The notes: a model not told the origin generated them from the sequence alone. DNA of 64,000 bases from Pseudoxanthomonas sp. GM95 (GCF_900109775.1 NZ_FOAX01000001.1:806001-870000); one strand, 5' to 3'; positions 36,738 to 46,126 are shown, numbered from the stretch's first letter. Numbers and translations are program-made.

Positions 36738-37375
36738 TCCGCGTCTGCCTGGTCGACGACCAGAACCTTGTCCGCCAGGGCATCCGCTCGCTGCTGGCCC
36801 TGGACGATGGCATCGAAGTGGTGGGCGAGGCCGCCGACGGCCGCCAGGCCGTGGAGCTGATCCCACAGCTCAAGCCCGACGTGGTGCTGATGGACATGCG
36901 CATGCCGGTGATGTCCGGGCTGGAGGCGCTGCAGGCGTTGGCCCGCGCCGGCCAGCTGCCGCCGAGCATCATCCTGACCACCTTCGACGACGACCAGCTG
37001 GTGCTGGCCGGACTCAAGGCCGGCGCCAAGGGTTACCTGCTCAAGGACGTGTCGCTGGAGCAACTGGTCGGCGCGATCCGCGCTGTGGCCGAGGGGGGGT
37101 CGCTGGTGCAGCCGGCAGTAACCCAGCGCCTGCTGTCCGGGCTGGAGCACATGCGCAATGAGTTCGTCAGCCTGGATCGCCCTGATCCGCTGACCGACCG
37201 CGAGACCGAGATCCTGCGGTTGATGGCCAGCGGCTTTTCCAACAAGGAAATCGCCAATTCCCTGGGCGTGGCCGAAGGCACCATCAAGAACCACGTCTCC
37301 AACATCCTGTCCAAGCTGGGCGTGCGTGACCGGACCCGCGCCGTGCTCAAGGCCTTTGAGCTGCAGCTGGTGTAA
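36734..37375 (+). CDS. NarL/FixJ-type response regulator
   Basis: 213 residues. The receiver has acidic D8-D9, phosphoacceptor D54 (VVLMDMRMPVMSG), Thr in LTTFDDD and K104 (GYLLKD). The LuxR-type helix-turn-helix starts near residue 150 (LTDRETEILRLMASGFSNKE) and ends in KNHVSNILSKLGVRDR. It is the cognate partner of the kinase before it. The 220 bp downstream hold no gene. Confidence 0.95.
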   Translation: MIRVCLVDDQNLVRQGIRSLLALDDGIEVVGEAADGRQAVELIPQLKPDVVLMDMRMPVMSGLEALQALARAGQLPPSIILTTFDDDQLVLAGLKAGAKGYLLKDVSLEQLVGAIRAVAEGGSLVQPAVTQRLLSGLEHMRNEFVSLDRPDPLTDRETEILRLMASGFSNKEIANSLGVAEGTIKNHVSNILSKLGVRDRTRAVLKAFELQLV

Positions 37376-37596
37376 CGCCAGCGGGAGGTGGCCGGCTTTC
37401 GATTGCCCGGATGAACAGGGCAGGCCGCGCGCTGGCGGGACTGGCGTTGCATTGGTCTGTTAAGACTTCGTTTGATGACGTGGAATGCAAACATTCGAGC
37501 GCAGTTTTCGGCTGACCTTGCTGTTCCAAGCCTGCTACGATTGGGAACTTGCTCATCCTTAACCTTGGCCTATCACCGGCCCCCGGAGACCGCTGA

Positions 37597-38808
37597 ATGA
37601 CCCGTTTGCTCGAGTTCCTGATCGCCCTGGCGCTGGTATTGGCGCTGTTTCTGATCATCGGCGTGGTCCTGCCGTCGCATCGGCACCTCGAAGGAAGCGT
37701 GGAAAGCAACCGCAAGATGACCATCGTGTACGACACGGTGAGCAACGTGCGTCGCCTGAAGGACTGGAGCGTGATGCTGCCGGGCGATCCGGCGCTGCTG
37801 ACCTATTCCGGCGGTGCCGACGGCAACACCGGCAAGGGCGCCAAGGTCGACTTCACCTCGCCGGTCGTGACCGCGTGGAAGCAGGGCAGCTGGGAAATCA
37901 CCGACGCCCAGGCGCCTGACGCGTCCGGCAACGGCGGCAAGGTGACCTACGCGATCACCGACGGCGCGCCCGGCAAGAACAAGGTCAGCGAGATCTCGCT
38001 GGCCCCGACCGGCAAGGGCGGCCGCAACGTGCGCGTCACCCAGACCTATGACGTCGACTACGGCTGGAACATCTACGGCCGCTTCCTGGGCATGTACGTC
38101 AAGAGCCAGATCGGCGACGGCATGGACGCGGGCCTGGCCAAGCTGGGCACCAACCTGGCCACCATCCCGAACTTCGACTACCGCATCGAAGGCAGCAAGC
38201 TGACCGACCTGAAGATCTCCGACGTGCCGGCCGAGAACCTGCTGACCGTCAATGCCGGCAGCATCGAGCGCAGCAACGACGCGATCAAGAAGGCGATCAA
38301 CTCCGACTTGGAGTGGATCAAGCGCGTGATGGATTCCAACGATCTGGAGCCGGCTGGTCCGTTCCGCATCATCACCACCGAACTGGCCACCCAGACCTAC
38401 ACCTTCGACGTGGCCCAGCCGGTCCGCAAGAAGGGCACCGGTCCGAAGACCGATGCGCCGAAGGCTGACGACGCCAAGAAGACCGACGACAAGGCCGACG
38501 CCACTGCTGCGGCTGAGCCGGCACCGGCGCCGGAAGCTGCACCGGTCGGCGACGCCGCCGAGCTGCAGGTCAAGGTCGCAGGTACCCCGGTGACCTACGT
38601 GCACACCGAAGCGCACCAGGCGGCCACCGCCAAGTACGCCGGTTACATGTCCGAGCTGGAAGTGGCCCGCAACGGCCTGCGCGCCTGGGCGATGACCAAC
38701 GGCCACGCCATGAACGACCGTCCGTACGAGTCTTGGAACAGCGGCGTGGACAAGTCCTTCGCCGACGAAAGCTCCACCTACAACGTCTACTGGGCGATCA
38801 AGTACTGA
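37597..38808 (+). CDS. membrane-anchored SRPBCC (polyketide cyclase-like) protein
   Basis: 403 residues. One N-terminal membrane anchor (LIALALVLALFLIIGVVLPS) precedes an SRPBCC domain (about 30-220: VSNVRRLKDWSVMLPGD, YDVDYGWNIYGRFLGMYV), followed by a linker of Lys/Asp then Ala/Pro-rich repeats near 285-330 and a small C-terminal domain that may be GyrI-like. It probably sits in the inner membrane with its domains on one face. No partner gene is adjacent. A strong terminator follows. Confidence 0.75.
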   Translation: MTRLLEFLIALALVLALFLIIGVVLPSHRHLEGSVESNRKMTIVYDTVSNVRRLKDWSVMLPGDPALLTYSGGADGNTGKGAKVDFTSPVVTAWKQGSWEITDAQAPDASGNGGKVTYAITDGAPGKNKVSEISLAPTGKGGRNVRVTQTYDVDYGWNIYGRFLGMYVKSQIGDGMDAGLAKLGTNLATIPNFDYRIEGSKLTDLKISDVPAENLLTVNAGSIERSNDAIKKAINSDLEWIKRVMDSNDLEPAGPFRIITTELATQTYTFDVAQPVRKKGTGPKTDAPKADDAKKTDDKADATAAAEPAPAPEAAPVGDAAELQVKVAGTPVTYVHTEAHQAATAKYAGYMSELEVARNGLRAWAMTNGHAMNDRPYESWNSGVDKSFADESSTYNVYWAIKY

Positions 38809-38845
38809 TCCGCCACGCCCACCGGGCGAGCAGTTGATGTTTCCG

Positions 38846-38881
38846 CGCCGCGCCTTCGCATCATCGAAGGCGCGGCGTTTT
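38846..38881 (+). terminator. rho-independent terminator
   Basis: CGCCGCGCCTTCG pairs perfectly with CGAAGGCGCGGCG (13 bp) around a CATCAT loop and is followed by TTTTCATTT. It lies 37 bp after the SRPBCC gene. Confidence 0.92.
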
Positions 38882-38933
38882 CATTTGTGGCCGGCGCAAC
38901 TTCGCGTGGGCCGTTTGCGACAGGTCGCCTGCG

Positions 38934-39299
38934 ATGCTTGAAGGACGCCATCCTCCCGTTTCTCCCCTGGCCGCGGTCGGCGCGGTGCTGTGTGCGGTGT
39001 CGATCGGGCTGGCCGCCTATGCCGCGCATGGCGTGAGCGATCCCAAGGCCCAGGCTGCGCTGCAGAACGCCTGTCTGTATGCGTTCGGGCACGGCATCGC
39101 GCTGGCGGCCTTGGCGCCACGCGCACGCCAGGCGCTGGCGCTGTGGGCGCTGCGGTTGCTGCTGCTCGGCACGCTGCTGTTTTCGGGCAGCATCGCGCTG
39201 CATCACCTGGCGGGAATCGCGACCGGCGTGGCGCCGGCCGGGGGCGTGACGATGATGCTCGCCTGGCTGCTATGGGCGGTCAGCGCCCTGCGTCGCTGA
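38934..39299 (+). CDS. DUF423 (YgdD-like) membrane protein
   Basis: 121 residues with four predicted membrane helices. The blocks GAVLCAVSIGLAAYAAHG, ACLYAFGHGIALAAL and LLLLGTLLFSGSIALHHLAG follow the YgdD/DUF423 family. Function unknown. It is followed 13 bp later by the glycosylase gene, and the two are likely co-transcribed. Confidence 0.85.
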   Translation: MLEGRHPPVSPLAAVGAVLCAVSIGLAAYAAHGVSDPKAQAALQNACLYAFGHGIALAALAPRARQALALWALRLLLLGTLLFSGSIALHHLAGIATGVAPAGGVTMMLAWLLWAVSALRR

Positions 39300-39312
39300 G
39301 GAGGGACGTTCG

Positions 39313-39987
39313 ATGCCCAGGCACCCTCGTGGCTTCGATACCCAGGCCGCCTGGGATCACCTGACCAAACGCGACCGCAAGCTCGGCACCTGGATGAAGC
39401 GCATCGGCGTGATCGAGGCCGAGCCGCGCTGGCGCAAGTCCTTCGATCCGGTCGATGCGCTGGCCCGCGCGATCCTGTTCCAGCAGCTCTCGGGCAAGGC
39501 CGCGGCGACGATCGTCGGCCGGGTCGAAGCGGCCATCGGCAGCACGCGCCTGCATTACGACACGCTGGGTCGCATCGACGATGTCGCGCTGCGGGCCTGT
39601 GGCGTGTCGGGCAACAAGGGCCTGGCGCTGCGCGACTTGGCCGCGCGTGAACAGCGCGGCGAAATCCCCACGCTGCGGCAGATGCAGCACATGCACCACG
39701 ACCAGATCGTCGAGGCGCTGGTGCCGATCCGCGGCATCGGCCGCTGGACGGTGGAGATGATGCTGATGTTCCGCCTGGGCCGGCCCGACATCCTCCCGAT
39801 CGACGACTTGGGCATCCGCAAGGGCGCGGGCCTGGTCGACAAGCAGGCCCTCATGCCGACGCCGAAAGCGCTGGCCGAACGCGGCGAGCGCTGGGGCCCG
39901 TATCGCACCTATGCCAGCCTGTACCTGTGGCGGATCGCCGATTTCGACAGCGCGGCGACCGTGCCGACCAACCGCTCGCAGGATTGA
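39313..39987 (+). CDS. DNA-3-methyladenine glycosylase 2 (AlkA-like)
   Basis: 224 residues. The helix-hairpin-helix VPIRGIGRWTVEMMLMF (137-153) and catalytic aspartate D165 in LPIDDLGIRKG define the HhH-GPD superfamily; ILFQQLSGKAA is the early conserved helix. It removes alkylated purines from DNA in base excision repair. The N-terminal TBP-like domain of E. coli AlkA is missing, as in the short MagIII/Mag1-like group. The stop converges with the TPR gene 9 bp away. Confidence 0.9.
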   Translation: MPRHPRGFDTQAAWDHLTKRDRKLGTWMKRIGVIEAEPRWRKSFDPVDALARAILFQQLSGKAAATIVGRVEAAIGSTRLHYDTLGRIDDVALRACGVSGNKGLALRDLAAREQRGEIPTLRQMQHMHHDQIVEALVPIRGIGRWTVEMMLMFRLGRPDILPIDDLGIRKGAGLVDKQALMPTPKALAERGERWGPYRTYASLYLWRIADFDSAATVPTNRSQD

Positions 39988-39996
39988 AGCAGTCGC

Positions 39997-40428
39997 TTAG
40001 TTGACCGGCTTGGGGCGGCGTTCTGTGAACTCGGTTTCCACCAGTTCCAGCCAGGCATCGACCCGGTAATCCTCTTCCGGCGCGATCTTCATCAGACCGT
40101 TGAGCACCTGCTTGGCCTCCGCCAGCTCACCGAGCTGGTAATGCGCCTTGGCCAGCGCCCAGTGCGCCTCGGGGCGGCGTGGCTCCAGCGAGATCCACTC
40201 GGTCGCGGCGAACTTGGCCGCCTTGCTCTGGCCCGAGGCCAGCAGGTCTTCCAGCTCGACTTCCTTCAGGTCGCCGCGGCGGCTGTTGCGGTTTTCCTTC
40301 ATCACGCTGACCACGTTGACGACCAGGATCACGAAGCACACCGACAGCACCAGACCGCAGGCGCTGATGAAGACCAGCAGCCAGGTGATGCCGTGCAGGG
40401 CGTCGAGCAGGGGTTGTGTCGGTTCCAA
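39997..40428 (-). CDS. membrane protein with TPR-like repeat
   Basis: 143 residues if the TTG at 40428 is the start; there is no in-frame ATG that keeps the membrane segment. A hydrophobic helix (WLLVFISACGLVLSVCFVIL) is followed by a charged stretch and a tetratricopeptide-like region (AHWALAKAHYQLGELAEAKQ). The protein is probably inner-membrane anchored with a cytoplasmic TPR scaffold. Partner unknown. The start codon is the least certain point. Confidence 0.55.
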   Translation of the reverse strand: MEPTQPLLDALHGITWLLVFISACGLVLSVCFVILVVNVVSVMKENRNSRRGDLKEVELEDLLASGQSKAAKFAATEWISLEPRRPEAHWALAKAHYQLGELAEAKQVLNGLMKIAPEEDYRVDAWLELVETEFTERRPKPVN

Positions 40429-40526
40429 AAGCGTCTCGGCGTGGCGAGCCGGCGCAAGGGGTGCGTCGGCGGGGCGCAGATGGTACGCCTGCCGCGGGCA
40501 TTTAGCAGGAAACCGCGCTGGCGGGT

Positions 40527-41366
40527 TCAGCCAGCCAGCAGGGGCGCATGCCGCCAGTGCCAGGGTTCGTAGACGATGCCGTGCGGGTTGTCGCGCGGAT
40601 AGCTCATGTGGAAGCCGAACCGCGCGGCGTTGGCGCTGAGCCAGGCGAAGGCCTCGGTCGCTTCGAAAGATTCTTCGGCGGGCGGTTCGCCAGGCGTGCC
40701 GATATCCAGCGCGGTGCCGCCGTGGTGCTCGCTGTAGCCGGGCGCGGCATTGACGGTGAGGATCTGCGCCACGCTCTGGCCGCGGGCCCGTTTCCGTTCG
40801 AAGATCCCGAGCTGGTAGGCGTGGCTGCGATAGCCGGACACCGCCTCCAGCGCGATGTGGTCTGCGGCGGCCGCGACGCGCATCGCCTGCCAGGCGCGGC
40901 CGGCAGCGCCGGTCAGCCACAGCGGGCGGCGATAACGATCGAAGCCGGCCAGGGTCAGTGCCGCCGGTTCGGCCACCAGCGCCAGGCCGGTGCGCGTGGC
41001 GTACTCGTCGGCATCCAGGCCAAGCACATTCAGGCGACGGCGCAGGCCGTTGAGGGGCAGGGCGCCGGCCAGGTCCGCGTCGCCGTGGACGGTGCGGGTC
41101 TCGGCGTCTTCCAACCGATCCAGCGCCTCGTCGATGCCGGGCGTGCGGCTCCAGCCCGAGAGCAGGCCGACCAGGCCTTCGGGCACCACCGCGGCCAGGT
41201 AGCGGCCATCGTCCTTGCGCCGCAGGACGCGGCTGGCGCGTGCCATCACCCGGGCATCAGTGTTGCTGCGTGCGCGCAGCAGCGGGGCCGGCCACAGTTC
41301 GATGTGGTCGGTGTTGAGCAGGGTGTTGGTAACGGGCAGGGACAGGCGCGCAGGCATCGCCTGCAT
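40527..41366 (-). CDS. VanY/DacC-type D-Ala-D-Ala carboxypeptidase (peptidase M15B)
   Basis: 279 residues from the ATG at 41366, which lies 2 bp after the preceding stop. The zinc motif SxHxxGxAxD is present as S212-E-H-H-G-G-T-A-L-D221, and the second histidine is in EPWHW (267-271). SGYRSHAYQLGIF precedes it, as in VanY. The first 150 residues show no known domain. No signal peptide is visible, which is odd for a peptidoglycan enzyme. It ends a seven-gene run starting at the SPFH gene. Confidence 0.85.
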   Translation of the reverse strand: MQAMPARLSLPVTNTLLNTDHIELWPAPLLRARSNTDARVMARASRVLRRKDDGRYLAAVVPEGLVGLLSGWSRTPGIDEALDRLEDAETRTVHGDADLAGALPLNGLRRRLNVLGLDADEYATRTGLALVAEPAALTLAGFDRYRRPLWLTGAAGRAWQAMRVAAAADHIALEAVSGYRSHAYQLGIFERKRARGQSVAQILTVNAAPGYSEHHGGTALDIGTPGEPPAEESFEATEAFAWLSANAARFGFHMSYPRDNPHGIVYEPWHWRHAPLLAG

Positions 41367-41367
41367 G

Positions 41368-41985
41368 CTACCGAGGGCGGGTGTGTGCGGCCAGTTCACG
41401 CAACTGGCGCAGCAGGCCGTTGGGGTCGCGCACGTCCAGCAGCAGGCCGTGGCCGGCGGTGCTGGGCAGCCACAGCACGAAGCGACTATCGGCGGTGGCG
41501 ACGAAGGCCTTGCGCTTGTTGCGCAGTCGGTACCAGCCGCTGCGGAAGCCCGGCAGCCCGTAGCCGCGCGTCTTCAGGAAGGGGCGCAGCTCGGTGTGTT
41601 CTTCCAGGTCGACGACGCGCGCCTGGTCCAGTTGCAGCTGGGCGATCGCCACCTGCGTGCTGAAGAAGGTGCTCTGCACACGGAGGCCCTGCGCATCGAT
41701 CTGCAGCGACTGCCGCCGCAGGCAGAAGCCGAGCGCCGCCCACAGCAGCAACGTCAGCGCCGCGACCGAAGCCAGCGTCACTGCCGCCGTCGAAGCCGCG
41801 CTGCCGCCCACCAGCGGTTGCGCATCGTGGCTCAGCGGCGCCAGTCCGACCGACAGCGCGCTGATCACCAGTGGCAATCCCACGACCAGCACCAGTAGCC
41901 ACCGCCGCGCGCTAGCCGATGGTGGCGTCAGCGGGTGCGCAGCGGTCGGATGGCGTGGCGAAAGCCGCTGCCGCATGACGCTCAC
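41368..41985 (-). CDS. membrane protein with PH-like domain
   Basis: 205 residues from a GTG that overlaps the previous stop (GTGA); an ATG three codons in is the alternative. Two membrane helices (WLLVLVVGLPLVISALSVG and VTLASVAALTLLLWAALGF) are followed by a beta-rich domain (LQIDAQGLRVQSTFFSTQVA, GYGLPGFRSGWYRLRNKRKA, FVLWLPSTAGHGLLLDV) resembling bacterial PH-like DUFs. Function unknown. Confidence 0.65.
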   Translation of the reverse strand: MSVMRQRLSPRHPTAAHPLTPPSASARRWLLVLVVGLPLVISALSVGLAPLSHDAQPLVGGSAASTAAVTLASVAALTLLLWAALGFCLRRQSLQIDAQGLRVQSTFFSTQVAIAQLQLDQARVVDLEEHTELRPFLKTRGYGLPGFRSGWYRLRNKRKAFVATADSRFVLWLPSTAGHGLLLDVRDPNGLLRQLRELAAHTRPR

Positions 41986-42167
41986 TGCGGACGCTTGAAG
42001 ATCAGGACCACGGGCGTCATCGGCGCCGCTGCGATCACGTTGACCAGCTCCCAGCCAAGGTTGCCGTGCCTGGTCAGCTCCTCCTGGATGAGTTCGGTCT
42101 TCAGTCCGCCCATCAGGGTCGGCTTCACTTCCACGGTCTGGTAACTCCAGCGGCGATCGGTGCTCAT
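41982..42167 (-). CDS. DUF4177-like small protein
   Basis: 61 residues. WSYQTVEVKP, LNLGWELVN-type NLGWELVNVIAAA and VLIFKRP match the short DUF4177 pattern of unknown function. It is 40 bp downstream of the alpha/beta hydrolase and overlaps the next gene by 4 bp, so it belongs to the same run. Confidence 0.75.
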   Translation of the reverse strand: MSTDRRWSYQTVEVKPTLMGGLKTELIQEELTRHGNLGWELVNVIAAAPMTPVVLIFKRPQ

Positions 42168-42207
42168 GTCGGGTCTCCTTCGGGTGCTTGAGGCTTATTG
42201 GGCATGG

Positions 42208-43512
42208 TCATTGCTGCTTGATCCACTCCGCGACATCGTCGATCAGCTGCGCATCGACATGGCCAGGCTGCTGGTACTCGGCCAGGCCGCGTGCGTCGGC
42301 GTCTGCGGCCATGCCCAGATGATTGAGCGTGGGATAGAAGTGCTGCTCGGCCTGTTTGTTGCTAGCCAGCGCTTTCTTCCACAGCGCCCAGTCTGGTGCG
42401 GTGACCTGGAAATCCCGACCGCCCTGCAGCCACAACACGCGCGAAGAAAGCGCGGACAGGTCAGCGATTGCATCGACCTTGTCGGTGTCGCGCCAGTAGG
42501 TCGCGGGGACGCCCATCAGTCGAGGATCAGGTGCCTGTTGGGTGCGGATCGCGCGGATCTGGCGTTCAAGCTCGGCGACCTTGTGGTTGTCGTCTGCGGA
42601 GGTGCCATCCAGGCCGAGCAGGTAGCGGTTCTGCTCCGGCAACAGGTCCAGCAGCGGACGTGCCGGCGCCGCCCACAGGATCACGCCGATGTCCTTGCCG
42701 GCGCGCGCGGCGATACGCGGTGCGAGCTGCCCGCCCTGGCTGTGGCCCATGACATAGCGGTGACGCGTGTCGATCCCCGGCGTGCTTGCAAGCAAGGTGA
42801 GCGCAGCGATGGCGTCGTCCGTGGTTTCGGCGTCGACGCCGTAGTCGCCCTTCGTGAAGTCCTGCGGGCGTGCATGGGTGCGCTCGTCGTAGCGCAGCAC
42901 CGCGATGCCCTGAGCCGCCAGTCCGCGGGCGACATCCAGGAACGGGCGGTTGGGGCCGATGGTTTCGTTGAGGTCCTGCGGGCCGGAGCCGGGCACCAGG
43001 ACGACGGCGGGGAACGGGCCCTTGCCCTTGGGAAGCGCCAGCAGGGCAGGCAGCCCGGCGACTTCCATCGTGCGCTCGCTGAAGGCGGCATCGGCTGGCG
43101 GTGGTGGCGCGGCCGGTGCCGACGCGGGCTTCAGTAGCAGTCCCGCGACGCGGCCCTCTGCGTCCACGCTGATCAGTGCGACAAGTTCGCCCCGCTCGAA
43201 GTGCAGCGGGACCGTCACCAGCGTGTGCGCGCCGGCGGTGGACTGCACCGGCTCGCCGCGATTTTTCAAAGCGCCGATCTGGCCAGGCAGGGCGCTCCAG
43301 AGCGCGGCGAGCTTGTCGGTGGGCACTGCGCGCGCCATCTCCGGAGTGAACGTATCGCTGACGGCCTCGAAGCGGTTTGCCTGCAGATCATCCAGTAGCG
43401 TGTTTGCCGCTGCCTTCGGGTCCTGATGTTCGGCAGCAAAGACAGGTGGCGTTGACAGTGCGATGGCCAGGGCAAGCTGCGCGACGACGACCTTGAGCAG
43501 TTTGCTTTTCAT
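42208..43512 (-). CDS. secreted alpha/beta hydrolase with DUF3887
   Basis: 434 residues from the ATG at 43512, which overlaps the ribbon-helix-helix stop (ATGA). A signal peptide ends near 27 (VFAAE). Residues 30-130 form a DUF3887 domain. The hydrolase domain has the oxyanion region [15 protein letters not shown], the nucleophile elbow GHSQGG (Ser258) and a late NHLG His. It is probably a periplasmic esterase or peptidase-like enzyme. Substrate unknown. Confidence 0.85.
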   Translation of the reverse strand: MKSKLLKVVVAQLALAIALSTPPVFAAEHQDPKAAANTLLDDLQANRFEAVSDTFTPEMARAVPTDKLAALWSALPGQIGALKNRGEPVQSTAGAHTLVTVPLHFERGELVALISVDAEGRVAGLLLKPASAPAAPPPPADAAFSERTMEVAGLPALLALPKGKGPFPAVVLVPGSGPQDLNETIGPNRPFLDVARGLAAQGIAVLRYDERTHARPQDFTKGDYGVDAETTDDAIAALTLLASTPGIDTRHRYVMGHSQGGQLAPRIAARAGKDIGVILWAAPARPLLDLLPEQNRYLLGLDGTSADDNHKVAELERQIRAIRTQQAPDPRLMGVPATYWRDTDKVDAIADLSALSSRVLWLQGGRDFQVTAPDWALWKKALASNKQAEQHFYPTLNHLGMAADADARGLAEYQQPGHVDAQLIDDVAEWIKQQ

Positions 43513-43694
43513 GGGTCCTCTTCCTTGATGTCGGGGGATGCAGGTTTGGGCAGGCGTCCCGCCTTGCGTAGCGCGTCGCGCAGCAGGTATTCGATCTGCG
43601 CGTTGAGTGAGCGCAGGTCGTCGTCCGCCCACTTCTGGGCGGCATTGAGGACTTCGGCGCTGATGCGCAGCGGGTAGGCCTTCTTGTCTGCCAT
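43509..43694 (-). CDS. Arc-type ribbon-helix-helix DNA-binding protein
   Basis: 61 residues. [20 protein letters not shown] gives the beta strand and first helix, and [20 protein letters not shown] the second helix, of an Arc/MetJ ribbon-helix-helix dimer. It has no toxin partner beside it. The gene lies inside the SPFH run, 6 bp after the 30-residue membrane peptide, and overlaps the hydrolase start. Because the operon promoter contains a perfect palindrome, autoregulation is a reasonable inference. Confidence 0.8.
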   Translation of the reverse strand: MADKKAYPLRISAEVLNAAQKWADDDLRSLNAQIEYLLRDALRKAGRLPKPASPDIKEEDP

Positions 43695-43700
43695 GCGCGC

Positions 43701-43793
43701 TCAGTCGTCCTTACGCGGCTTGCGCGTGCGCCGCGCCGCGCCGATCACGATGACCAGCAGGACGAACAGGCCGCAGAAGAGGGGCGTGAACAT
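43701..43793 (-). CDS. 30-residue membrane peptide
   Basis: ATG at 43793, TGA at 43701. The sequence [20 protein letters not shown] is one membrane helix, followed by a basic tail ([10 protein letters not shown]). It sits 10 bp after the SPFH stop and 6 bp before the ribbon-helix-helix gene. Its position and good hydrophobic pattern support a real gene. Function unknown; possibly a small partner of the SPFH protein. Confidence 0.6.
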   Translation of the reverse strand: MFTPLFCGLFVLLVIVIGAARRTRKPRKDD

Positions 43794-43803
43794 CGCGCGT
43801 GCC

Positions 43804-44670
43804 TCAGTACAGGCTGCCGGCGTTGACGATCGGCTGGGTGCCGCGATCGCCGCACAGCACCACCAGCAGATTGCTGACCATCGCCGCGCGACGCTCTTCG
43901 TCCAGCTTGACCGTGCCGTTCTTTTCCAGCTCGGTCAGCGCCATCTCGACCATGCCCACCGCGCCGGAGACGATGCGCGTGCGTGCGGCGATCACCGCGT
44001 TGGCCTGCTGGCGCTGCAGCATCGCCTGGGCGATTTCCGGTGCATAGGCCAGGTGACTGATGCGTGCTTCGATCACGTCCACGCCAGCCTGGGTGAGGCG
44101 TTCGTCGAGGTGACGCTTGAGCTGCTCGCTGATTTCGGCCGGATGGCTGCGCAGCGAGATCTGGTCGTCCTCGTGCTGGTCGTAGGGATGGCTGGTGGCC
44201 ATGGCGCGCAGCGCGGCCTCGGACTGGATGTGGACGAAGCTCTCGTAGTCGTCGACGTTGTAGACCGCCTCGGACGCATCGTTGACCTGCCAGACTATCA
44301 CCGCGGCGATCTCGATCGGCGAGCCATCCAGCTCGTTGACCTTCAGCCGGCCGCTTTCGAAGTTGCGCACGCGTAGCGAGATCTTCTTCTTGGCGTAGAA
44401 GGGGTTGTTCCAGCGCAGGCCGTTGTCCTTGACCGTGCCGGCGTACTTGCCGAACAGGCTCAGCACCGCGGCCTGGTTGGGCTCGACCATGTACACGCCG
44501 CACAACACGAAGATGCCGACGGCGATCACCACGATGGCTGGCACCAGGGTCCAGCCGGGGAGCTGGCCGATCACCGGGCCGACGATCCCCCAGGTGGCCA
44601 GCAGGAACGCCACGATGACAGCCAGCACGACCGGAATGCCGGCGACGGAACCGAGGGTTTTCTCTTTCAT
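43804..44670 (-). CDS. SPFH / band 7 domain membrane protein
   Basis: 288 residues. Two membrane helices (about 10-35 and 40-62) precede the SPFH domain ([57 protein letters not shown]) and a helical Ala/Gln-rich tail ([19 protein letters not shown]). SPFH proteins form large ring-like microdomain scaffolds in membranes and are linked to stress and proteolysis control. It starts the seven-gene run and has a promoter at 44699-44726. Confidence 0.9.
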   Translation of the reverse strand: MKEKTLGSVAGIPVVLAVIVAFLLATWGIVGPVIGQLPGWTLVPAIVVIAVGIFVLCGVYMVEPNQAAVLSLFGKYAGTVKDNGLRWNNPFYAKKKISLRVRNFESGRLKVNELDGSPIEIAAVIVWQVNDASEAVYNVDDYESFVHIQSEAALRAMATSHPYDQHEDDQISLRSHPAEISEQLKRHLDERLTQAGVDVIEARISHLAYAPEIAQAMLQRQQANAVIAARTRIVSGAVGMVEMALTELEKNGTVKLDEERRAAMVSNLLVVLCGDRGTQPIVNAGSLY

Positions 44671-44698
44671 GGCAGGCGTCCTTGAGATGTTGGAAATT

Positions 44699-44726
44699 AA
44701 GATATCAAATTGATATCAGGTGGCAA
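44699..44726 (-). promoter_or_regulatory. sigma-70 promoter of the SPFH operon
   Basis: On the minus strand TTGCCA (44721-44726) and TATCTT (44699-44704) are spaced 16 bp. The spacer and -10 box are covered by the palindrome at 44701-44717. Confidence 0.55.
44701..44717. promoter_or_regulatory. perfect palindrome, candidate operator
   Basis: GATATCAAATTGATATC is a perfect 17-bp dyad with a single central base. It is AT-rich in a GC-rich genome and overlaps the predicted SPFH promoter, so it is a good candidate for a repressor site, possibly of the ribbon-helix-helix protein encoded in the operon. Confidence 0.65.
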
Positions 44727-44803
44727 GTGCCGTTCGTCTGGCAGCCGGGGAACCCGGTCTCGCTAGAATTGGCGCCCCTTTCGCCTGCTGGAACCTCCCC
44801 CCC

Positions 44804-46000
44804 ATGACCACGCTCGGCACGCCGCGCTCGCCTTCCGCCCTTCGTGTCCTGCTGCTCGGCTCAGGCGAATTGGGCAAGGAAGTGGCCATCGAACTGCAGC
44901 GCTTCGGCGTGGAAGTCATCGCGGCCGACCGTTACGCCGACGCCCCGGCCATGCAGGTCGCCCACCGCAGCCACGTGCTGGACATGCTCGATCCAGCCGC
45001 CCTGCGCGCGCTGATCGCCGCCGAGCAGCCGCACTTGGTGGTGCCGGAGATCGAGGCCATCCACACCCCGACCCTGGTCGAACTGGAGGCCGACGGCCTG
45101 CAGGTCATCCCGACCGCGCGCGCCGCGCGCCTGACCATGGACCGCGAAGGCATCCGCCGCCTGGCCGCCGAGACGCTGGGCCTGCCGACCTCGCCGTATC
45201 GCTTCGTCGACAACCGCGACGAGTACGAAGCCGCGGTCAAGGCCGTCGGCCTGCCGTGCGTGGTCAAGCCGTTGATGTCCTCCTCGGGCAAGGGCCAGAG
45301 CACGCTGCGCAGCGAGGCCGACATCGGTCCGGCCTGGGATTACGCCCAGACCGGCGGCCGCGCCGGCGCCGGCCGCTGTATCGTCGAAGGCTTCATCGAC
45401 TTCGATTACGAGATCACCCTGCTGACCGTGCGCCACGCCAGCGGCACCAGCTTCTGCGCGCCCATCGGCCACTGGCAGAAGGACGGCGACTACCGCGAAA
45501 GCTGGCAGCCGCAGCCGATGAGCGACACTGCGCTGGAACGTGCCAAGCAAATCGCCAAGGCCGTGACCCACGACCTGGGCGGGCGCGGCCTGTTCGGCGT
45601 GGAGCTGTTCGTGAAGGGCGACGACGTGTGGTTTTCGGAAGTCTCGCCGCGCCCGCACGACACCGGCCTGGTGACCCTGGTCTCGCAGGACCTGAGCGAA
45701 TTCGCGCTGCACGCGCGCGCCATCCTCGGCCTGCCGGTCGGCGCGGCCGATGGCGAACTGATCGCCGCCATCGCCCCTTCCGCCTCCTGCGCGATGCTGG
45801 CGCAGGGCCATGGTGTGCCGACGTTCGCGAACGTCGAAGCCGCCCTGGTCGCACCAACCACCGCGCTGCGCCTGTTCGGCAAGCCGCGCGTGGAAGGCCA
45901 GCGCCGCGTCGGCGTCACCCTCGCACGCGGTGCCGATGTCGACGAAGCCCGCGCCACGGCGCGCGACGCGGCGGCAGTGATCCAGGTCACGCTGGAATAA
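44804..46000 (+). CDS. purT: formate-dependent phosphoribosylglycinamide formyltransferase
   Basis: 398 residues from the ATG at 44804; longer frames exist but [20 protein letters not shown] is the family start. The pre-ATP-grasp [19 protein letters not shown], the ATP-grasp [16 protein letters not shown] and [14 protein letters not shown] blocks match PurT. It formylates GAR using formate and ATP in purine synthesis. It is divergent from the SPFH operon. A TAGAAT box at 44764 may be its -10. Confidence 0.95.
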   Translation: MTTLGTPRSPSALRVLLLGSGELGKEVAIELQRFGVEVIAADRYADAPAMQVAHRSHVLDMLDPAALRALIAAEQPHLVVPEIEAIHTPTLVELEADGLQVIPTARAARLTMDREGIRRLAAETLGLPTSPYRFVDNRDEYEAAVKAVGLPCVVKPLMSSSGKGQSTLRSEADIGPAWDYAQTGGRAGAGRCIVEGFIDFDYEITLLTVRHASGTSFCAPIGHWQKDGDYRESWQPQPMSDTALERAKQIAKAVTHDLGGRGLFGVELFVKGDDVWFSEVSPRPHDTGLVTLVSQDLSEFALHARAILGLPVGAADGELIAAIAPSASCAMLAQGHGVPTFANVEAALVAPTTALRLFGKPRVEGQRRVGVTLARGADVDEARATARDAAAVIQVTLE

Positions 46001-46025
46001 GTCGGTAGCGCGGGCGACCTGCTTT

Positions 46026-46095
46026 TGTGGGAGCCACTTCAGTGGCGATGCGGCCTTCCCAGGAAAGCCCAATCGCCGCTGAATCGGCTCCCACA
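46026..46095. repeat. REP-like palindrome, copy 3
   Basis: 70 bp, TGTGGGAGC to GCTCCCACA, with CCACTTCAGTGGCGATG in the left half as in copy 2. It lies between the convergent purT and phosphoesterase genes. Confidence 0.85.
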
Positions 46096-46126
46096 ATGAT
46101 TCATGCTGGCCAAGCCCGTGCGGAAC

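Noticed and set aside
34749..36866. A 705-codon minus-strand frame joining the GNAT gene with sequence antisense to the histidine kinase
   Set aside because: Only the last 198 codons resemble a protein; the upstream part is a mirror of the kinase gene. The true start is at 35345.
43509..43694. Toxin-antitoxin pair
   Set aside because: The ribbon-helix-helix gene has no small toxin gene next to it; its neighbours are a membrane peptide and a secreted hydrolase.
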